This document shows, piece by piece, positions 1 through 8,861 of a stretch of 64,000 nucleotides of DNA. The DNA is taken from the NCBI RefSeq assembly GCF_022760755.1, contig NZ_JAIVFP010000001.1, forward strand, positions 3,018,001 to 3,082,000, given 5' to 3'. The DNA comes from Candidatus Rhodoblastus alkanivorans (GTDB taxonomy: Bacteria > Pseudomonadota > Alphaproteobacteria > Rhizobiales > Beijerinckiaceae). The notes under the pieces were generated by a model that saw only the letters and a list, made by a program, of their open reading frames with translations, was not told the origin of the DNA and did no database searches. Position 1 is the first letter of the stretch. Each line of letters opens with the position of its first letter. Position numbers and translations under genes: made by a program.

Positions 1-37
1 AATTACGGCAAAAAAGAACGGGGAGGATGTAAGAATT

Positions 38-787
38 TTGTCTAACAACCCCGTCGCCCTGCCCGCGCCCCGCATCCGCGCGCTCGGCGACGCCGCCGCG
101 AGCGTGGTTTTTGGCGCGACCATTGCGCCGGACGTCCATGCAAGGGCGCGCGCGTTCTGCGCCGCGCTCGCCGCCGCGCGCATTGAGGGCGTCGAGGAAT
201 GGGCGCCCGCCTTTGCTTCCGCGACCGTGTGGTACGATCCGGACACGATCCTTTTCGCGGAGCTGGCGGAGCGGCTCGCCGCGCTGGCGCGGGCGCCCGC
301 CTCTGCCGCGCCGGCCGGCGCCTTGTTCGAGATTCCATTTTGCGCGGAAGGCGATTTCGCGCCCGATCTCGAAGAAATCGCGCGGCTCAAGGGGTTGACG
401 GCGCAGGGCTGGCTCGACGCCTTTGGCGGGCTCGCATTGGAAGTCTATATGCTCGGCTTCCAGCCCGGCTTCGCCTATCTCGGCGTGCTGCCGGAGCAGC
501 TTTCCGCCCCACGCCTCCAAACGCCGCGCCCAAAAGTTCCCGCCGGCGCGCTCGCCATCGCCGATTCCATGTGCGCCGCTTATCCTTTCGCCAGTCCCGG
601 CGGCTGGCGCCTGATCGGGCGCACGCCCGCGCTCCTGTTCGACGTGAGCAACGCGGCGCGTCCCGCCTTGCTGGCGCCGGGCGACCGCGTGCGCTGGCGC
701 GCCGTTTCCCGCGCCGAATTTGATGCATTGGACAGCCGCTGGCGTGCGGAAAATTTGCGCGCCGACGAATTGCGCGCCGCGCCATGA
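38..787 (+). CDS. pxpB: 5-oxoprolinase subunit PxpB (KipI family)
   Basis: Subunit B of the ATP-dependent 5-oxoprolinase PxpABC, which opens 5-oxoproline to glutamate in the cytoplasm. The 249-residue product has the carboxyltransferase C/D-domain signature: FQPGFAYLG at 141-149, a PRLQTPRPKVPAG stretch near 158-170 and SPGGWRLIGRTP near 186-197. The start is TTG at 38, chosen because a GGGAGG ribosome site lies at 21-26 and no ATG fits. The stop overlaps the pxpC start (ATGA, 784-787), so the two are translationally coupled. The promoter lies outside the window. Family assignment is firm; the physiological role is known from other bacteria. Confidence 0.93.
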   Translation: MSNNPVALPAPRIRALGDAAASVVFGATIAPDVHARARAFCAALAAARIEGVEEWAPAFASATVWYDPDTILFAELAERLAALARAPASAAPAGALFEIPFCAEGDFAPDLEEIARLKGLTAQGWLDAFGGLALEVYMLGFQPGFAYLGVLPEQLSAPRLQTPRPKVPAGALAIADSMCAAYPFASPGGWRLIGRTPALLFDVSNAARPALLAPGDRVRWRAVSRAEFDALDSRWRAENLRADELRAAP

Positions 788-1791
788 AGGCCCGAGTCGT
801 CGTTGAACGCCCCGGCGCCGGCGTCACGGTTCAGGACTTTGGCCGCAAAGGTTATCGCGCGCTCGGCGTGGCGGTTTCCGGCGCGCTCGACGCCAGATTT
901 CTTGCCGCCGCCAATGCGCTGGCCGGCGCGCCGGATGACGCCGCGGGACTCGAAATCCTGCTCGCCGCGCCCGAGCTTCGCGTGGTTGAGGGCGCGGCGC
1001 GGATCGGCCTTGCCGGCGATTTTGCGGGCGCGATCCTGCGCGCCGACGGCAGGCGCGAAAATGTTGCCTCATGGCGCGGCCTGGTGTTGCGCGAGGGCGA
1101 CGCGCTGACGCTGAAACTCGGGCGCGGCCCGGCCTATCTCGGCTTTTCCGGCGGTCTCGACCTGCCCGAAATTCTGGGCGCCCGTTCGACTTTTTCCCGC
1201 GCGGGTTTCGGCGGGATCGACGGCCGCGCGCTCGCGGCCGGGGACGTTCTTCCCTGCGGCGCGGCGGAGGGCGGCGATGTTTCCGCCCCGCCGCTCGTTC
1301 ACGAAACCGGCCCGATCCGCTTCATTCCCGGCCCTCAGGCCGACCATTTCCCACCCGAAACGCTGGCGCTGTTTTCGGCGGCGCCATGGCGCGTCGGCGC
1401 CGACAGCGACCGCATGGGCCTGCGCCTTTCCGGCCCGCGCCTCGCCCACAGCCGGCTCGGCGCCAATATCGTCTCGGACGGCGCCACGCCCGGCGCGATC
1501 CAGGTCCCCGGCGACGGCCAGCCGATCGTGCTGCGCGCCGATTGCCAGACCTCCGGCGGCTACGCCAAGATCGGCTGCGCGATCACCGCCGACCTGCCCC
1601 GCCTCGCCCATCTCGCGCCCGGCGATGTCATGCGCTTCGCGCCCGTCGATCACGCCGAAGCCGCCGCCGCGCGCCGGGAAGGGCGCGAGCGGTTCGCGCA
1701 ATGGCGCGTCGGGATGGCGCCGGCGGGCGAATGCGACGACCGAAAATTATGGACCGAAAACCTCATCAGCGGCGCGACGTCCGGAGATTGA
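784..1791 (+). CDS. pxpC: 5-oxoprolinase subunit PxpC (KipA, biotin-dependent carboxylase-like)
   Basis: Second subunit of 5-oxoprolinase, of the urea-amidolyase/KipA family. The 335-residue product shows VSGALD at 31-36, [12 protein letters not shown] near 119-130, DRMGLRLSG near 209-217 and a long conserved block around [16 protein letters not shown], all typical of the family, and its length is normal. It overlaps pxpB by four bases. The third subunit, PxpA, comes 845 bp further on, after an inserted nucleotidyltransferase/HepT pair, so the usual compact pxp operon is split here. Confidence 0.93.
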   Translation: MKARVVVERPGAGVTVQDFGRKGYRALGVAVSGALDARFLAAANALAGAPDDAAGLEILLAAPELRVVEGAARIGLAGDFAGAILRADGRRENVASWRGLVLREGDALTLKLGRGPAYLGFSGGLDLPEILGARSTFSRAGFGGIDGRALAAGDVLPCGAAEGGDVSAPPLVHETGPIRFIPGPQADHFPPETLALFSAAPWRVGADSDRMGLRLSGPRLAHSRLGANIVSDGATPGAIQVPGDGQPIVLRADCQTSGGYAKIGCAITADLPRLAHLAPGDVMRFAPVDHAEAAAARREGRERFAQWRVGMAPAGECDDRKLWTENLISGATSGD

Positions 1792-1970
1792 CGGGCCTCT
1801 CAGTCGCCGGTCCCAACAGCCGGGGTTTTGGTCGCCATGCGCCGCGCATCGTGCGACCTGTTTGGCTCCGAGCGCGGGATCGTGAATCGTCCTATAATCC
1901 GTCCGTCACAGAGAGCCCGCCTTCAAGCGCGAAGCAAGGAGCGACCTTCCCCCGGCCGGCAAACTTTCGT

Positions 1971-1977
1971 AAGGAGG
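1971..1977 (+). promoter_or_regulatory. Strong ribosome binding site for the MntA-like gene
   Basis: AAGGAGG lies 5 bp before ATG 1983 and fixes the start of the nucleotidyltransferase gene. An open frame continues upstream through the 3' end of pxpC, but the consensus Shine-Dalgarno site shows that the short form is the real one. Confidence 0.8.
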
Positions 1978-1982
1978 ATCAA

Positions 1983-2285
1983 ATGCAGCAGCCTCTTTTC
2001 CCCGACGCCGACGCCTTGGCGTCGCTCTGCCGGCGCCATCGAATCCGGCGCCTCTCGCTGTTTGGCTCTATGCAACGCGGCGCGGCGCGCCCCGAGAGCG
2101 ATGTGGACCTGCTGGTGGAGTTCGAGCCCGGGGCGAAACCCGGCCTGCTCGCCCTGGCGGCGATCGAACTCGAACTATCGTCCCTCCTGGACGGGCGAAA
2201 GGTTGACCTACGAACGGCGGAAGACCTGAGCCGCCACTTCCGAGAGGAGGTCGTCCACACGGCGGAAACCCAATATGCGGCGTGA
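1983..2285 (+). CDS. mntA: MntA-type minimal nucleotidyltransferase (antitoxin)
   Basis: A 100-residue minimal nucleotidyltransferase. It has the GS-x10-DxD active-site signature: GS at 28-29 and DVD at 40-42 with following hydrophobics, as in the MntA/MNT family. In characterised systems MntA neutralises its partner HepT by transferring AMP to a tyrosine of the toxin. The start is set by AAGGAGG at 1971-1977. The gene overlaps the next one (hepT-like) by 11 bp, the usual coupled antitoxin-toxin order. It sits between pxpC and pxpA on the same strand, which is unusual. Function is inferred from family and pairing. Confidence 0.85.
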   Translation: MQQPLFPDADALASLCRRHRIRRLSLFGSMQRGAARPESDVDLLVEFEPGAKPGLLALAAIELELSSLLDGRKVDLRTAEDLSRHFREEVVHTAETQYAA

Positions 2286-2613
2286 CGACGCCATCCGTAT
2301 CCGCCACATGATCGAAGCCGCCGAAGCCGTCCAGCGTTTCCTCGCCGGCCGACGGCGCGGCGACCTCGACGCGGACGAGATATTGCGGTTCGCGCTGGTC
2401 AGGGCGGTCGAAATCATCGGCGAGGCGGCGGCCAAACTCGGCGTCGAGACCCGAGCGGCTTTGCCCTCGATCCCCTGGGCAGCGATGGTCGCGATGAGAA
2501 ACCGGCTGATCCACGCCTATTTCGACATTGACCACGATATTTTGTGGAAGACCGTAGCCGACGAAATCCCTGCGCTTCTGTCTTCGCTGCGATCCATTTC
2601 GCTCGACGAATGA
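2275..2613 (+). CDS. hepT: HepT-like ribonuclease toxin (DUF86)
   Basis: A 112-residue helical HEPN/DUF86 protein. The HEPN RNase motif R-x4-H followed by Y is present near the C-terminus (RNRLIHAY, about residues 78-85). The tyrosine corresponds to the residue modified by MntA in characterised pairs. It begins inside the MntA-like gene and ends 22 bp before pxpA, so it may be co-transcribed with pxpA. No deletion or frameshift is visible and key residues are intact, so I expect an active toxin. Toxicity itself is inference from the family. Confidence 0.85.
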   Translation: MRRDDAIRIRHMIEAAEAVQRFLAGRRRGDLDADEILRFALVRAVEIIGEAAAKLGVETRAALPSIPWAAMVAMRNRLIHAYFDIDHDILWKTVADEIPALLSSLRSISLDE

Positions 2614-2635
2614 CGTTGAAAGGGCCCGTCCCGCC

Positions 2636-3406
2636 ATGACCGACAAAATCAACCTCAACGCCGATCTCGGCGAAAGTCTTGGCGCCTGGCGCATGGGCGA
2701 TGACGCCAGCCTGTTGCGCATCGTGCAATCGGCGAGCCTCGCCTGCGGCTTTCATGCCGGCGATCCGGTCACCATGCGGCGCACGGTGCGCGCCGCGCTC
2801 GATGCGGGCGTCAGCATCGGCGCCCATCCGTCCTATCCCGATCTGCTGGGTTTCGGGCGGCGCTCGATGCGCTGCTCGGCGGAGGAAGTCGAGGCCCTCG
2901 TCCTCTACCAGATCGGCGCGCTCGACGGTTTTGCGAAGGCCGAGGGCGCGCGCGTCACCCATGTCAAGCCGCATGGCGCGCTCAGCAACGATTCCAGCCG
3001 CGACCTGGCGCTCGCCGAGACGATCGCGCGCGCGATCGAGGCCTATGACCGAAATCTCATCCTTCTCGCCCCGGCTTGTTCGCGCCTCGCCGAGGCTGGC
3101 GCGGCGGCGGGTTTGAGGGTGGCGATCGAAATTTTCGCCGACCGGACTTATGAGGACGACGGCGCCTTGACCCCGCGCTCCGAGCCGGGCGCGGCGCTGC
3201 ATGACGCCGCCGCCTGCCGCGCCCATGTCGCCGCCATGCTCGACGCCAAGGGGCTCGTCGCGCGCGGCGGCAAAATCCTGCCGACACCGATCCACAGCAT
3301 CTGCGTTCACGGCGACGGGCCCGGCGCGGTTGAGATCGCCGACACTTTGAAAAATTTCTTGAAGGAACAATATGTTCTAGCGCCGATTCCGACCCTGTTC
3401 GCCTGA
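2636..3406 (+). CDS. pxpA: 5-oxoprolinase subunit PxpA (LamB/YcsF family)
   Basis: A 256-residue LamB/YcsF protein, third subunit of 5-oxoprolinase. Conserved blocks are NLNADLGES at 6-14, CGFHAGDP at 37-44, HVKPHGALSND near 103-113, FADRTYEDDGALTPRS near 167-182 and CVHGDGP near 223-229. Length is normal. It starts 22 bp after the HepT gene and most likely shares the pxpBC transcript, with the toxin-antitoxin cassette in the middle. No separate promoter is evident. Confidence 0.93.
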   Translation: MTDKINLNADLGESLGAWRMGDDASLLRIVQSASLACGFHAGDPVTMRRTVRAALDAGVSIGAHPSYPDLLGFGRRSMRCSAEEVEALVLYQIGALDGFAKAEGARVTHVKPHGALSNDSSRDLALAETIARAIEAYDRNLILLAPACSRLAEAGAAAGLRVAIEIFADRTYEDDGALTPRSEPGAALHDAAACRAHVAAMLDAKGLVARGGKILPTPIHSICVHGDGPGAVEIADTLKNFLKEQYVLAPIPTLFA

Positions 3407-3537
3407 CAGGGCGACATGTTCGCGTTCAATCCCTGCGACGTGCTCTCTTGGTGGCGAGAGCGCCTTGCAACGTCGTGCGCGAAGATTATGCTCGCGCGAA
3501 ATCTCGCCCGAGAAGCGAGTCCCGACAGGAGCGCCTG

Positions 3538-4884
3538 ATGACGCCTTCCCTCCCCGCGCGCGCGGAACGCCACGCCAAGGGCGAGAGCCTGCGTAAGCTC
3601 ACGCCGCGCAGCGCCCATGGCAAATTGGTGGGGCCGATGGACCGCGATTCCAACGCGATCATTGAGGCGCAGAACGCCTCCCGCCTGCCGGCGCTGATCC
3701 CGTTGCGCGCGCAGCTCATGGCCGAAAGCGCCTTTGCCTTCCTGCGCGGCGCGGCGGCGGTGATGGCCCAGGACCTGCAATGGCAGCCGATGGTCGGCGC
3801 CAAGGCGCAGGCCTGCGGCGATTGCCATCTGATGAATTTCGGCGCCTTCGCCACGCCTGAGGATAATATCCTCTTCGACATCAATGATTTCGACGAGACC
3901 CTCGCCGGCGTCGATTTCACCGTGGACGTGAAAAGGCTCGCCGCCAGCGTAGCTGTCGCGGCGGCCGACAAGGGGCTGGCGAAGGAGGATCGCCACGCGC
4001 TGGCTGGCGCCGCCGCGCGCGCCTATCGCAAACGCATGGCGAGCCTCTCCCATTTGTCGCCGCTCGAAATCTGGCACAGCCAAATCGATCTCGAACGCGA
4101 AGCGCGGAAATTCCGCAACGCCGCTTTGCGCCGCAAGATCGCCACCCTGATCGCCCGGGCGCGCGGCCAGGGCCTCGACCGCGACGACAATTTTCCGACC
4201 CTCGCCGAATCCGGCGCTCCCGTGATCCACGACAAGGCGCCGCGCATCTTCCATTTCGCCGCGGACTCGGACGCGGCGAAAGGGTTTGATCCAAAAGTCG
4301 ATCTGGCCGCCTATCGCGACCGGCTGACGCCGGCGGTGCGAACGCTCCTCGACCGCTATGGCCTGCGCGACTTCGTGTTCAAGGCGGTCGGCGTCGGCTC
4401 GGTCGGCACTTATTGCTATGTCGGCCTTTACATGAGCGGCGACGACGAGCCGATGTTCCTGCAGATGAAGGAGGCCCATCCTTCGGTTCTCGAAGCGCTC
4501 GACGACCGCCTCGCCTATGGCGGCAACCAGGGCCAGAGGGTGGTCGAGGGCCAACGCATGATGCAGGCCGCAAGCGACATTTTCCTTGGATGGACGGAGA
4601 ACAAAGCCTCCGGCCGGCACTATTACGTCCGCCTGCTCAAGAACCGCCACCTCGGCGGCATGAGCGAAATCGCGGAGGCCGAGGGTCTGGCGGATTACGC
4701 CCGGCTCTGCGGCCGCACGCTGGCTCGCGCCCACGCCCGCTCCGGCGATCCGGCGCTGATGGCGGGCTATATGGGCGACAGCGAGGCATTCGACGAAGCC
4801 ATCGCCGACTTCGCCCTCGCCTATGAGCGGCAGACCGTGATCGATTACGAGGCCTGGGCGCGCACGCACCCGCCGTCGCCGTGA
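3538..4884 (+). CDS. DUF2252 family protein
   Basis: About 448 residues of the DUF2252 family, whose biochemical role is not established. Visible family features are the N-terminal HGKLVGPMDRD region, GDCHLMNFG around residue 100, the acidic NDFDET motif shortly after it, and a VGVGSVGT glycine-rich turn in the second half. The GDCHLxN and NDFDE motifs recall aminoglycoside-phosphotransferase-like kinases, but I make no functional call. ATG 3538 was preferred because AGGAG lies at 3527-3531; a TTG further upstream has no such site. It converges on the GntP-type permease gene. Confidence 0.85.
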   Translation: MTPSLPARAERHAKGESLRKLTPRSAHGKLVGPMDRDSNAIIEAQNASRLPALIPLRAQLMAESAFAFLRGAAAVMAQDLQWQPMVGAKAQACGDCHLMNFGAFATPEDNILFDINDFDETLAGVDFTVDVKRLAASVAVAAADKGLAKEDRHALAGAAARAYRKRMASLSHLSPLEIWHSQIDLEREARKFRNAALRRKIATLIARARGQGLDRDDNFPTLAESGAPVIHDKAPRIFHFAADSDAAKGFDPKVDLAAYRDRLTPAVRTLLDRYGLRDFVFKAVGVGSVGTYCYVGLYMSGDDEPMFLQMKEAHPSVLEALDDRLAYGGNQGQRVVEGQRMMQAASDIFLGWTENKASGRHYYVRLLKNRHLGGMSEIAEAEGLADYARLCGRTLARAHARSGDPALMAGYMGDSEAFDEAIADFALAYERQTVIDYEAWARTHPPSP

Positions 4885-4898
4885 GGCCGGCGACGGCG
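4871..4898. terminator. Hairpin between convergent genes
   Basis: Ten-base perfect inverted repeat (4871-4880 with 4889-4898, 8-nt loop) overlapping the stop of the DUF2252 gene and 12 bp from the end of the convergent permease gene. There is no clear T-run on either side, so it may be a weak bidirectional terminator. Confidence 0.4.
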
Positions 4899-4909
4899 CC
4901 TTCGCGGCG

Positions 4910-6301
4910 TCACACCCAGCCCGTCAGGTAATAGACGGCGATGACGACGAAAACCGCCATGGTCTTGATGAGGGTCACGGCGAAAATGTCCTTGTAGGAC
5001 TGTTCGTGAGTCAGGCCGCAAACCATCAGCAGGGTGATCACCGCGCCATTATGCGGCAGTGTGTCCATGCCGCCCGAGGCCATGGAGGCGACGCGGTGCA
5101 GCACCGCCATCGGAATGTCGTGGGCCTTGGCCGCCGCGATGAACTCGTCCGACATCGCCGCCAGCGCGATCGACATGCCGCCCGAGGCCGAGCCGGTAAC
5201 GCCCGCAAGCGAAGTGACGGTGACGGCCTCGCGAACCAGGGGATTGGGAATGCCCCCCAAAGCGTCGCGAATCACGAGAAAGCCCGGCAGGGTGGCGATG
5301 ACGGCGCCGAAACCATATTCGGAGGCCGTATTGATCGAGGCCAGCAGCGCGCCGGCCACCGCGGCCTTGCCGCCTTCGGAGAAACGAGCGGTCACCGGGC
5401 GCCAGGCGAGAACGAGAACCGCGATGACGCCGGCGAGCAGCGCGCCTTCGACGGCCCAGACCGCCGCCAGCTTGTCCACCGAAACATGGACGGGCGTCGC
5501 CATGGCCGGGAGCTTCAGGTCGTAGCTCGCGCCATAGCCCGTCTTGATCAAAGTCGTGAACAGCTTGTTGAGGCCGAACACCAGAACGAGCGGCAGGATC
5601 GCAAGCCACGCCGGCGCAAGCGATTCATGCTCGAAGGGCGGCGGCTCGTTGCTATGGCCCTCGCCATAGCCCTCGCCCGCCGCGACGGCCCGTTTGCGCT
5701 GCCATTCGAGATAGGTCATGCCGACGATCAGGATGAAAATGGCGCCGATGACGCCCAGGACCGGCGCTGCGAAGGCGGTCGTCTTGAAATAGGTGGTCGG
5801 GATGATGTTCTGGATCTGCGGCGTACCCGGCAGCGAATCCATGGTGAAGGAGAAGGCTCCGAGCGCGATCGTCCCCGGAATGAGCCGTTTGGGAATATGG
5901 CTCTGGCGGAACATTTCCGCGGCGAAGGGATAGACCGCGAAGACGACGACGAAAAGCGACACGCCGCCATAGGTCAGGATGGCGCCGACGAGGACGATCG
6001 ACAGCATCGCCTGGCGCTCGCCGAGCATGCCGATGACCGCCGAAACGATGGATTTCGAAAAGCCGGAAATCTCGATCATCTTGCCGAACACCGCGCCGAG
6101 CAGGAAGACCGGGAAATAATCTTTGACGAAACCCACCATCTTTTCCATGAAAACGCCGCTGAAAGCGGCGGGAACGGCGGAGGGGTCGGTGAGCAGGACG
6201 GCGCCCATCGCAGCGACGGGTGCGAAAAGGATCACGGAAAAACCGCGATAGGCGACAAACATCAGGAAGAACAGGGCGCCGAGGGCGATGAGAAAACTCA
6301 T
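4910..6301 (-). CDS. GntP family permease
   Basis: A 463-residue, very hydrophobic protein with about 12-14 membrane segments, resembling the GntP gluconate:H+ symporter family. It starts with a short hydrophobic N-terminus (MSFLIALGALFFL), and the late block SGGMDTLPHNGAVITLL is typical of the family. A hydrophilic loop rich in Gly/Glu sits near the middle. An in-frame extension upstream of ATG 6301 is antisense to the epimerase gene and is not protein-like, so I placed the start at 6301. The divergent neighbour is an aldose-epimerase-like gene. Substrate (a sugar acid or hydroxy-acid) is not readable from sequence. Confidence 0.85.
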   Translation of the reverse strand: MSFLIALGALFFLMFVAYRGFSVILFAPVAAMGAVLLTDPSAVPAAFSGVFMEKMVGFVKDYFPVFLLGAVFGKMIEISGFSKSIVSAVIGMLGERQAMLSIVLVGAILTYGGVSLFVVVFAVYPFAAEMFRQSHIPKRLIPGTIALGAFSFTMDSLPGTPQIQNIIPTTYFKTTAFAAPVLGVIGAIFILIVGMTYLEWQRKRAVAAGEGYGEGHSNEPPPFEHESLAPAWLAILPLVLVFGLNKLFTTLIKTGYGASYDLKLPAMATPVHVSVDKLAAVWAVEGALLAGVIAVLVLAWRPVTARFSEGGKAAVAGALLASINTASEYGFGAVIATLPGFLVIRDALGGIPNPLVREAVTVTSLAGVTGSASGGMSIALAAMSDEFIAAAKAHDIPMAVLHRVASMASGGMDTLPHNGAVITLLMVCGLTHEQSYKDIFAVTLIKTMAVFVVIAVYYLTGWV

Positions 6302-6484
6302 GGCTGGTTCGTACCGGTTTGAGGCGACGAGGAGCCGGCCGCGCCGGCGTGCTGGCAGAACAATTGGTAGCCGAATTTTCGGCTTCCGCGATCCGGCAAG
6401 CGCGGTTCCCGTCGAATTTTTTTCCGCCGGGGTTTCCCGTGACGGCGAAACGTCGCTGCCCTGGACTTGCTGGAGGAGAAAGCC

Positions 6485-7354
6485 TTGACGCCTGATTCGA
6501 TCGCCCTCGCCAATGACCGGCTCGAAATCGAAATCGCCGCGCAAGGCGCCGAATTGATCCGTCTGCGCGACGCCGCCGGACACGATTTTCTCTGGAACGG
6601 CGACCCGCAATTCTGGTCAGGCCGCGCGCCTTTGCTCTTTCCCATGGTCGGCCGCGCGGCGGCGGATCGCATCAAGGTCGGCGGCCGGAATTATCCTCTG
6701 CCCCAGCACGGCTTCGCCCGGCGCCGCCGTTTCGGGATCGTCCTGGCGACGCCCACGACCTGCGTGCTGCGGCTCGAAGACGATGAGGAGACCCGCGCCG
6801 CCTTTCCTTATCGCTTCCGCCTCGACGTCGCTTTTGAACTGCGCGGCCCGACGCTTGGCATCGCCGCGACCGTGTCCAATACCGGCGACGCGCCCCTGCC
6901 CTATTCCTTCGGCTTCCACCCCGCCTTCCGCTGGCCGCTGCCCGGCGGCGAAGGCGCGCATGAACTGGTTTTCGAGCACGACGAAACCGCGCCGATCCGC
7001 CTGCTCGATGACGGTCTGCTCGCGCCGGAGGCGGTTCCCAATCCGGTCGCCGGGAAGCGGTTGAGACTGAAGCCGGACCTGTTCGCGCGCGGGGCGCTTG
7101 TCTTCGACCGTCTCGCCAGCCGGCGCGTGGTCTATCGCGCCCCCGGCGGCCCCTCGCTCGCGGTCGCCTTCCCGGACATGCCGCATCTTGGTCTGTGGAC
7201 CAAGCCGGGCGCGCCCTTCCTGTGCATCGAACCCTGGCAGGGCTTTGCCGCGCCGGTCGGATTCGACGGCGAATTCGCTGGGCGCCCCGGCGTCGTTTCG
7301 CTGGCGCCCGGCGCCCGCCGCGTCTTCGCGATGGAGATCGACGTCGGCGCGTGA
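6485..7354 (+). CDS. Aldose 1-epimerase family protein
   Basis: About 289 residues of the galactose-mutarotase-like fold (LacX/YihR-like subgroup of aldose 1-epimerases). Characteristic blocks are LIRLRDAAGHDFLWNGDPQFW near the N-terminus, PLLFPMVGR, HGFARRRRF (a likely catalytic-region His), SFGFHPAFRWPL and the late CIEPWQGFA with a conserved Glu. I use TTG 6485 because GGAGGAG lies at 6472-6478, giving a 6-bp spacer; another TTG at 6467 lies upstream of that site. It is divergent from the GntP permease and convergent with ppx, only 4 bp away. Confidence 0.85.
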   Translation: MTPDSIALANDRLEIEIAAQGAELIRLRDAAGHDFLWNGDPQFWSGRAPLLFPMVGRAAADRIKVGGRNYPLPQHGFARRRRFGIVLATPTTCVLRLEDDEETRAAFPYRFRLDVAFELRGPTLGIAATVSNTGDAPLPYSFGFHPAFRWPLPGGEGAHELVFEHDETAPIRLLDDGLLAPEAVPNPVAGKRLRLKPDLFARGALVFDRLASRRVVYRAPGGPSLAVAFPDMPHLGLWTKPGAPFLCIEPWQGFAAPVGFDGEFAGRPGVVSLAPGARRVFAMEIDVGA

Positions 7355-7358
7355 CGCT

Positions 7359-8861
7359 CTATTCGATGACGATCGAAGGCGTGCGGCCTACCAGCTTGCC
7401 GAGCTGTTTCATGCGCCCGTTCAGGCGTTCGCCGGCGAGATCGGCGAGATCGCGCGGCAGGGTCAGCACGACCTTGCCCTTGCCGCACAAAAGCCTTGTG
7501 CGCGGCAGCACGCCCGGAGCGGAGGCCGAAACGATATAGGCGACCCGCTGGACGACGCCGAGGATGCGGGCGCGGTCCATCAGGCGCGGGGTGGCGAGAC
7601 TGCGGATTTGCGCATTGACCTCTTTGTCTATGCCGAGATGGCGATAGGCCACCGCCATGCCCAGATAGACGCGGCCGGCGTGATCGACGCCGACGAGAGG
7701 CGCATTGGCGAGAAAATTCAACGCGAAATCGGCGCGATAATCCGGCGAGGTGCGCCAGCCGAGGTCGCCGAACAGGCAGGCGGCGTGGCGCAGACGCTTT
7801 TCTTCCGCCCTCTCGTCAATATGGCTGGACGCCATGAAGGCGTCGCTCCAGTGGATCAGGTCCTCGCCGTGGCGCGGCGAGCGCGAGCGCAGCAGATTGT
7901 GCTGGCGCGCGCTCTCCAGGAGCGGATCGCGCGCCCTCAGGTCCTCGTCGAGCTGGTCGTAAAGCAGGCCCTCGCGCAAGCCGCCGATCGACACCACCAC
8001 CCGGCTCGGCTTGCCGCGCTTGATGATCTCTTCCAGCACCACCGCGCCATAGGCGAGCGCCGGGCGGCGCTGCTGCGAGATCGCCCCGACCGCGACGAGG
8101 GCGTCGGTGTCCACGCGCTCGACCAGCGAGGCGAAATCGGCGGCGTCGCGCGCCGGGATGACATAGCCGTGCATGATGTCGAGCGGATAATTGCGCTGGG
8201 CCATGTGCAGCCTGGCGAGCGAACGCCAGGTGCCGCCGACGACATAGAAGGTGCGTCCACGCAAATGGTCGAGGGGCGCCGCATCGGCCAGCGCCTGCTT
8301 GGCGATGCGCATGGCGTTCTTCGGCGAGCGGCCGGAGGCGTCCATCAGCGCCAGCGAGCCGAGCTTGAGCGAGACGCCTTGGCCGGCGCGCCCGTCGCGG
8401 ACGTCGATCAGCTCCAAAGATCCGCCGCCGAGGTCGCCGACCACGCCGTCCGCGTCGTTGGTGGTCGAGATCACGCCGAGGCCGGACAGTTCGGCTTCGC
8501 GATTTCCTGAGATGAGTTCGATCGGGCAACCGATCGCTTCGCCCGCCGCGGCGAGAAACTGCGGCCCGTTGCGCGCGTCGCGGGCGGCCGCCGTCGCCAC
8601 CGGGCGGACATCCTCGATCTGCATGAATTCGCAGAGCTTGCGAAAGCGGCGCAGGGCCGCGAGCGCGCGGGCTATCCCTTCCGCATCGAGTTCGCCGGTC
8701 GTCGCGACGCCGTGGCCGAGGCCGCACATGGATTTCTCGTTGAACAGCGGCGTCGGCGCGCGCGACAGCCCCTCATAGGCGACGAGGCGGACGGAATTGG
8801 AGCCGATGTCCACGATCGCCGTCGGGCGCGCGCCCGGCAGCCTGCCCTGTCCCTTAATCAT
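7359..8861 (-). CDS. ppx: Exopolyphosphatase / Ppx-GppA phosphatase
   Basis: A 500-residue Ppx/GppA protein of the ASKHA fold. It would hydrolyse terminal phosphate from polyphosphate and/or pppGpp. The N-terminal phosphate-1 motif [11 protein letters not shown] is at about 18-28 and [12 protein letters not shown] at about 143-154. A C-terminal HD-like helical region follows, including [16 protein letters not shown]. Its start lies inside the 3' end of ppk (8-bp overlap), so the two form a transcription and translation unit. That pairs polyphosphate synthesis with its breakdown. Confidence 0.93.
   Translation of the reverse strand: MIKGQGRLPGARPTAIVDIGSNSVRLVAYEGLSRAPTPLFNEKSMCGLGHGVATTGELDAEGIARALAALRRFRKLCEFMQIEDVRPVATAAARDARNGPQFLAAAGEAIGCPIELISGNREAELSGLGVISTTNDADGVVGDLGGGSLELIDVRDGRAGQGVSLKLGSLALMDASGRSPKNAMRIAKQALADAAPLDHLRGRTFYVVGGTWRSLARLHMAQRNYPLDIMHGYVIPARDAADFASLVERVDTDALVAVGAISQQRRPALAYGAVVLEEIIKRGKPSRVVVSIGGLREGLLYDQLDEDLRARDPLLESARQHNLLRSRSPRHGEDLIHWSDAFMASSHIDERAEEKRLRHAACLFGDLGWRTSPDYRADFALNFLANAPLVGVDHAGRVYLGMAVAYRHLGIDKEVNAQIRSLATPRLMDRARILGVVQRVAYIVSASAPGVLPRTRLLCGKGKVVLTLPRDLADLAGERLNGRMKQLGKLVGRTPSIVIE

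Noticed and set aside
1071-1982. N-terminal extension of the MntA-like protein through pxpC
   Set aside because: The extension is Arg/Pro-rich shadow sequence of pxpC, and AAGGAGG at 1971-1977 marks the real start at 1983.
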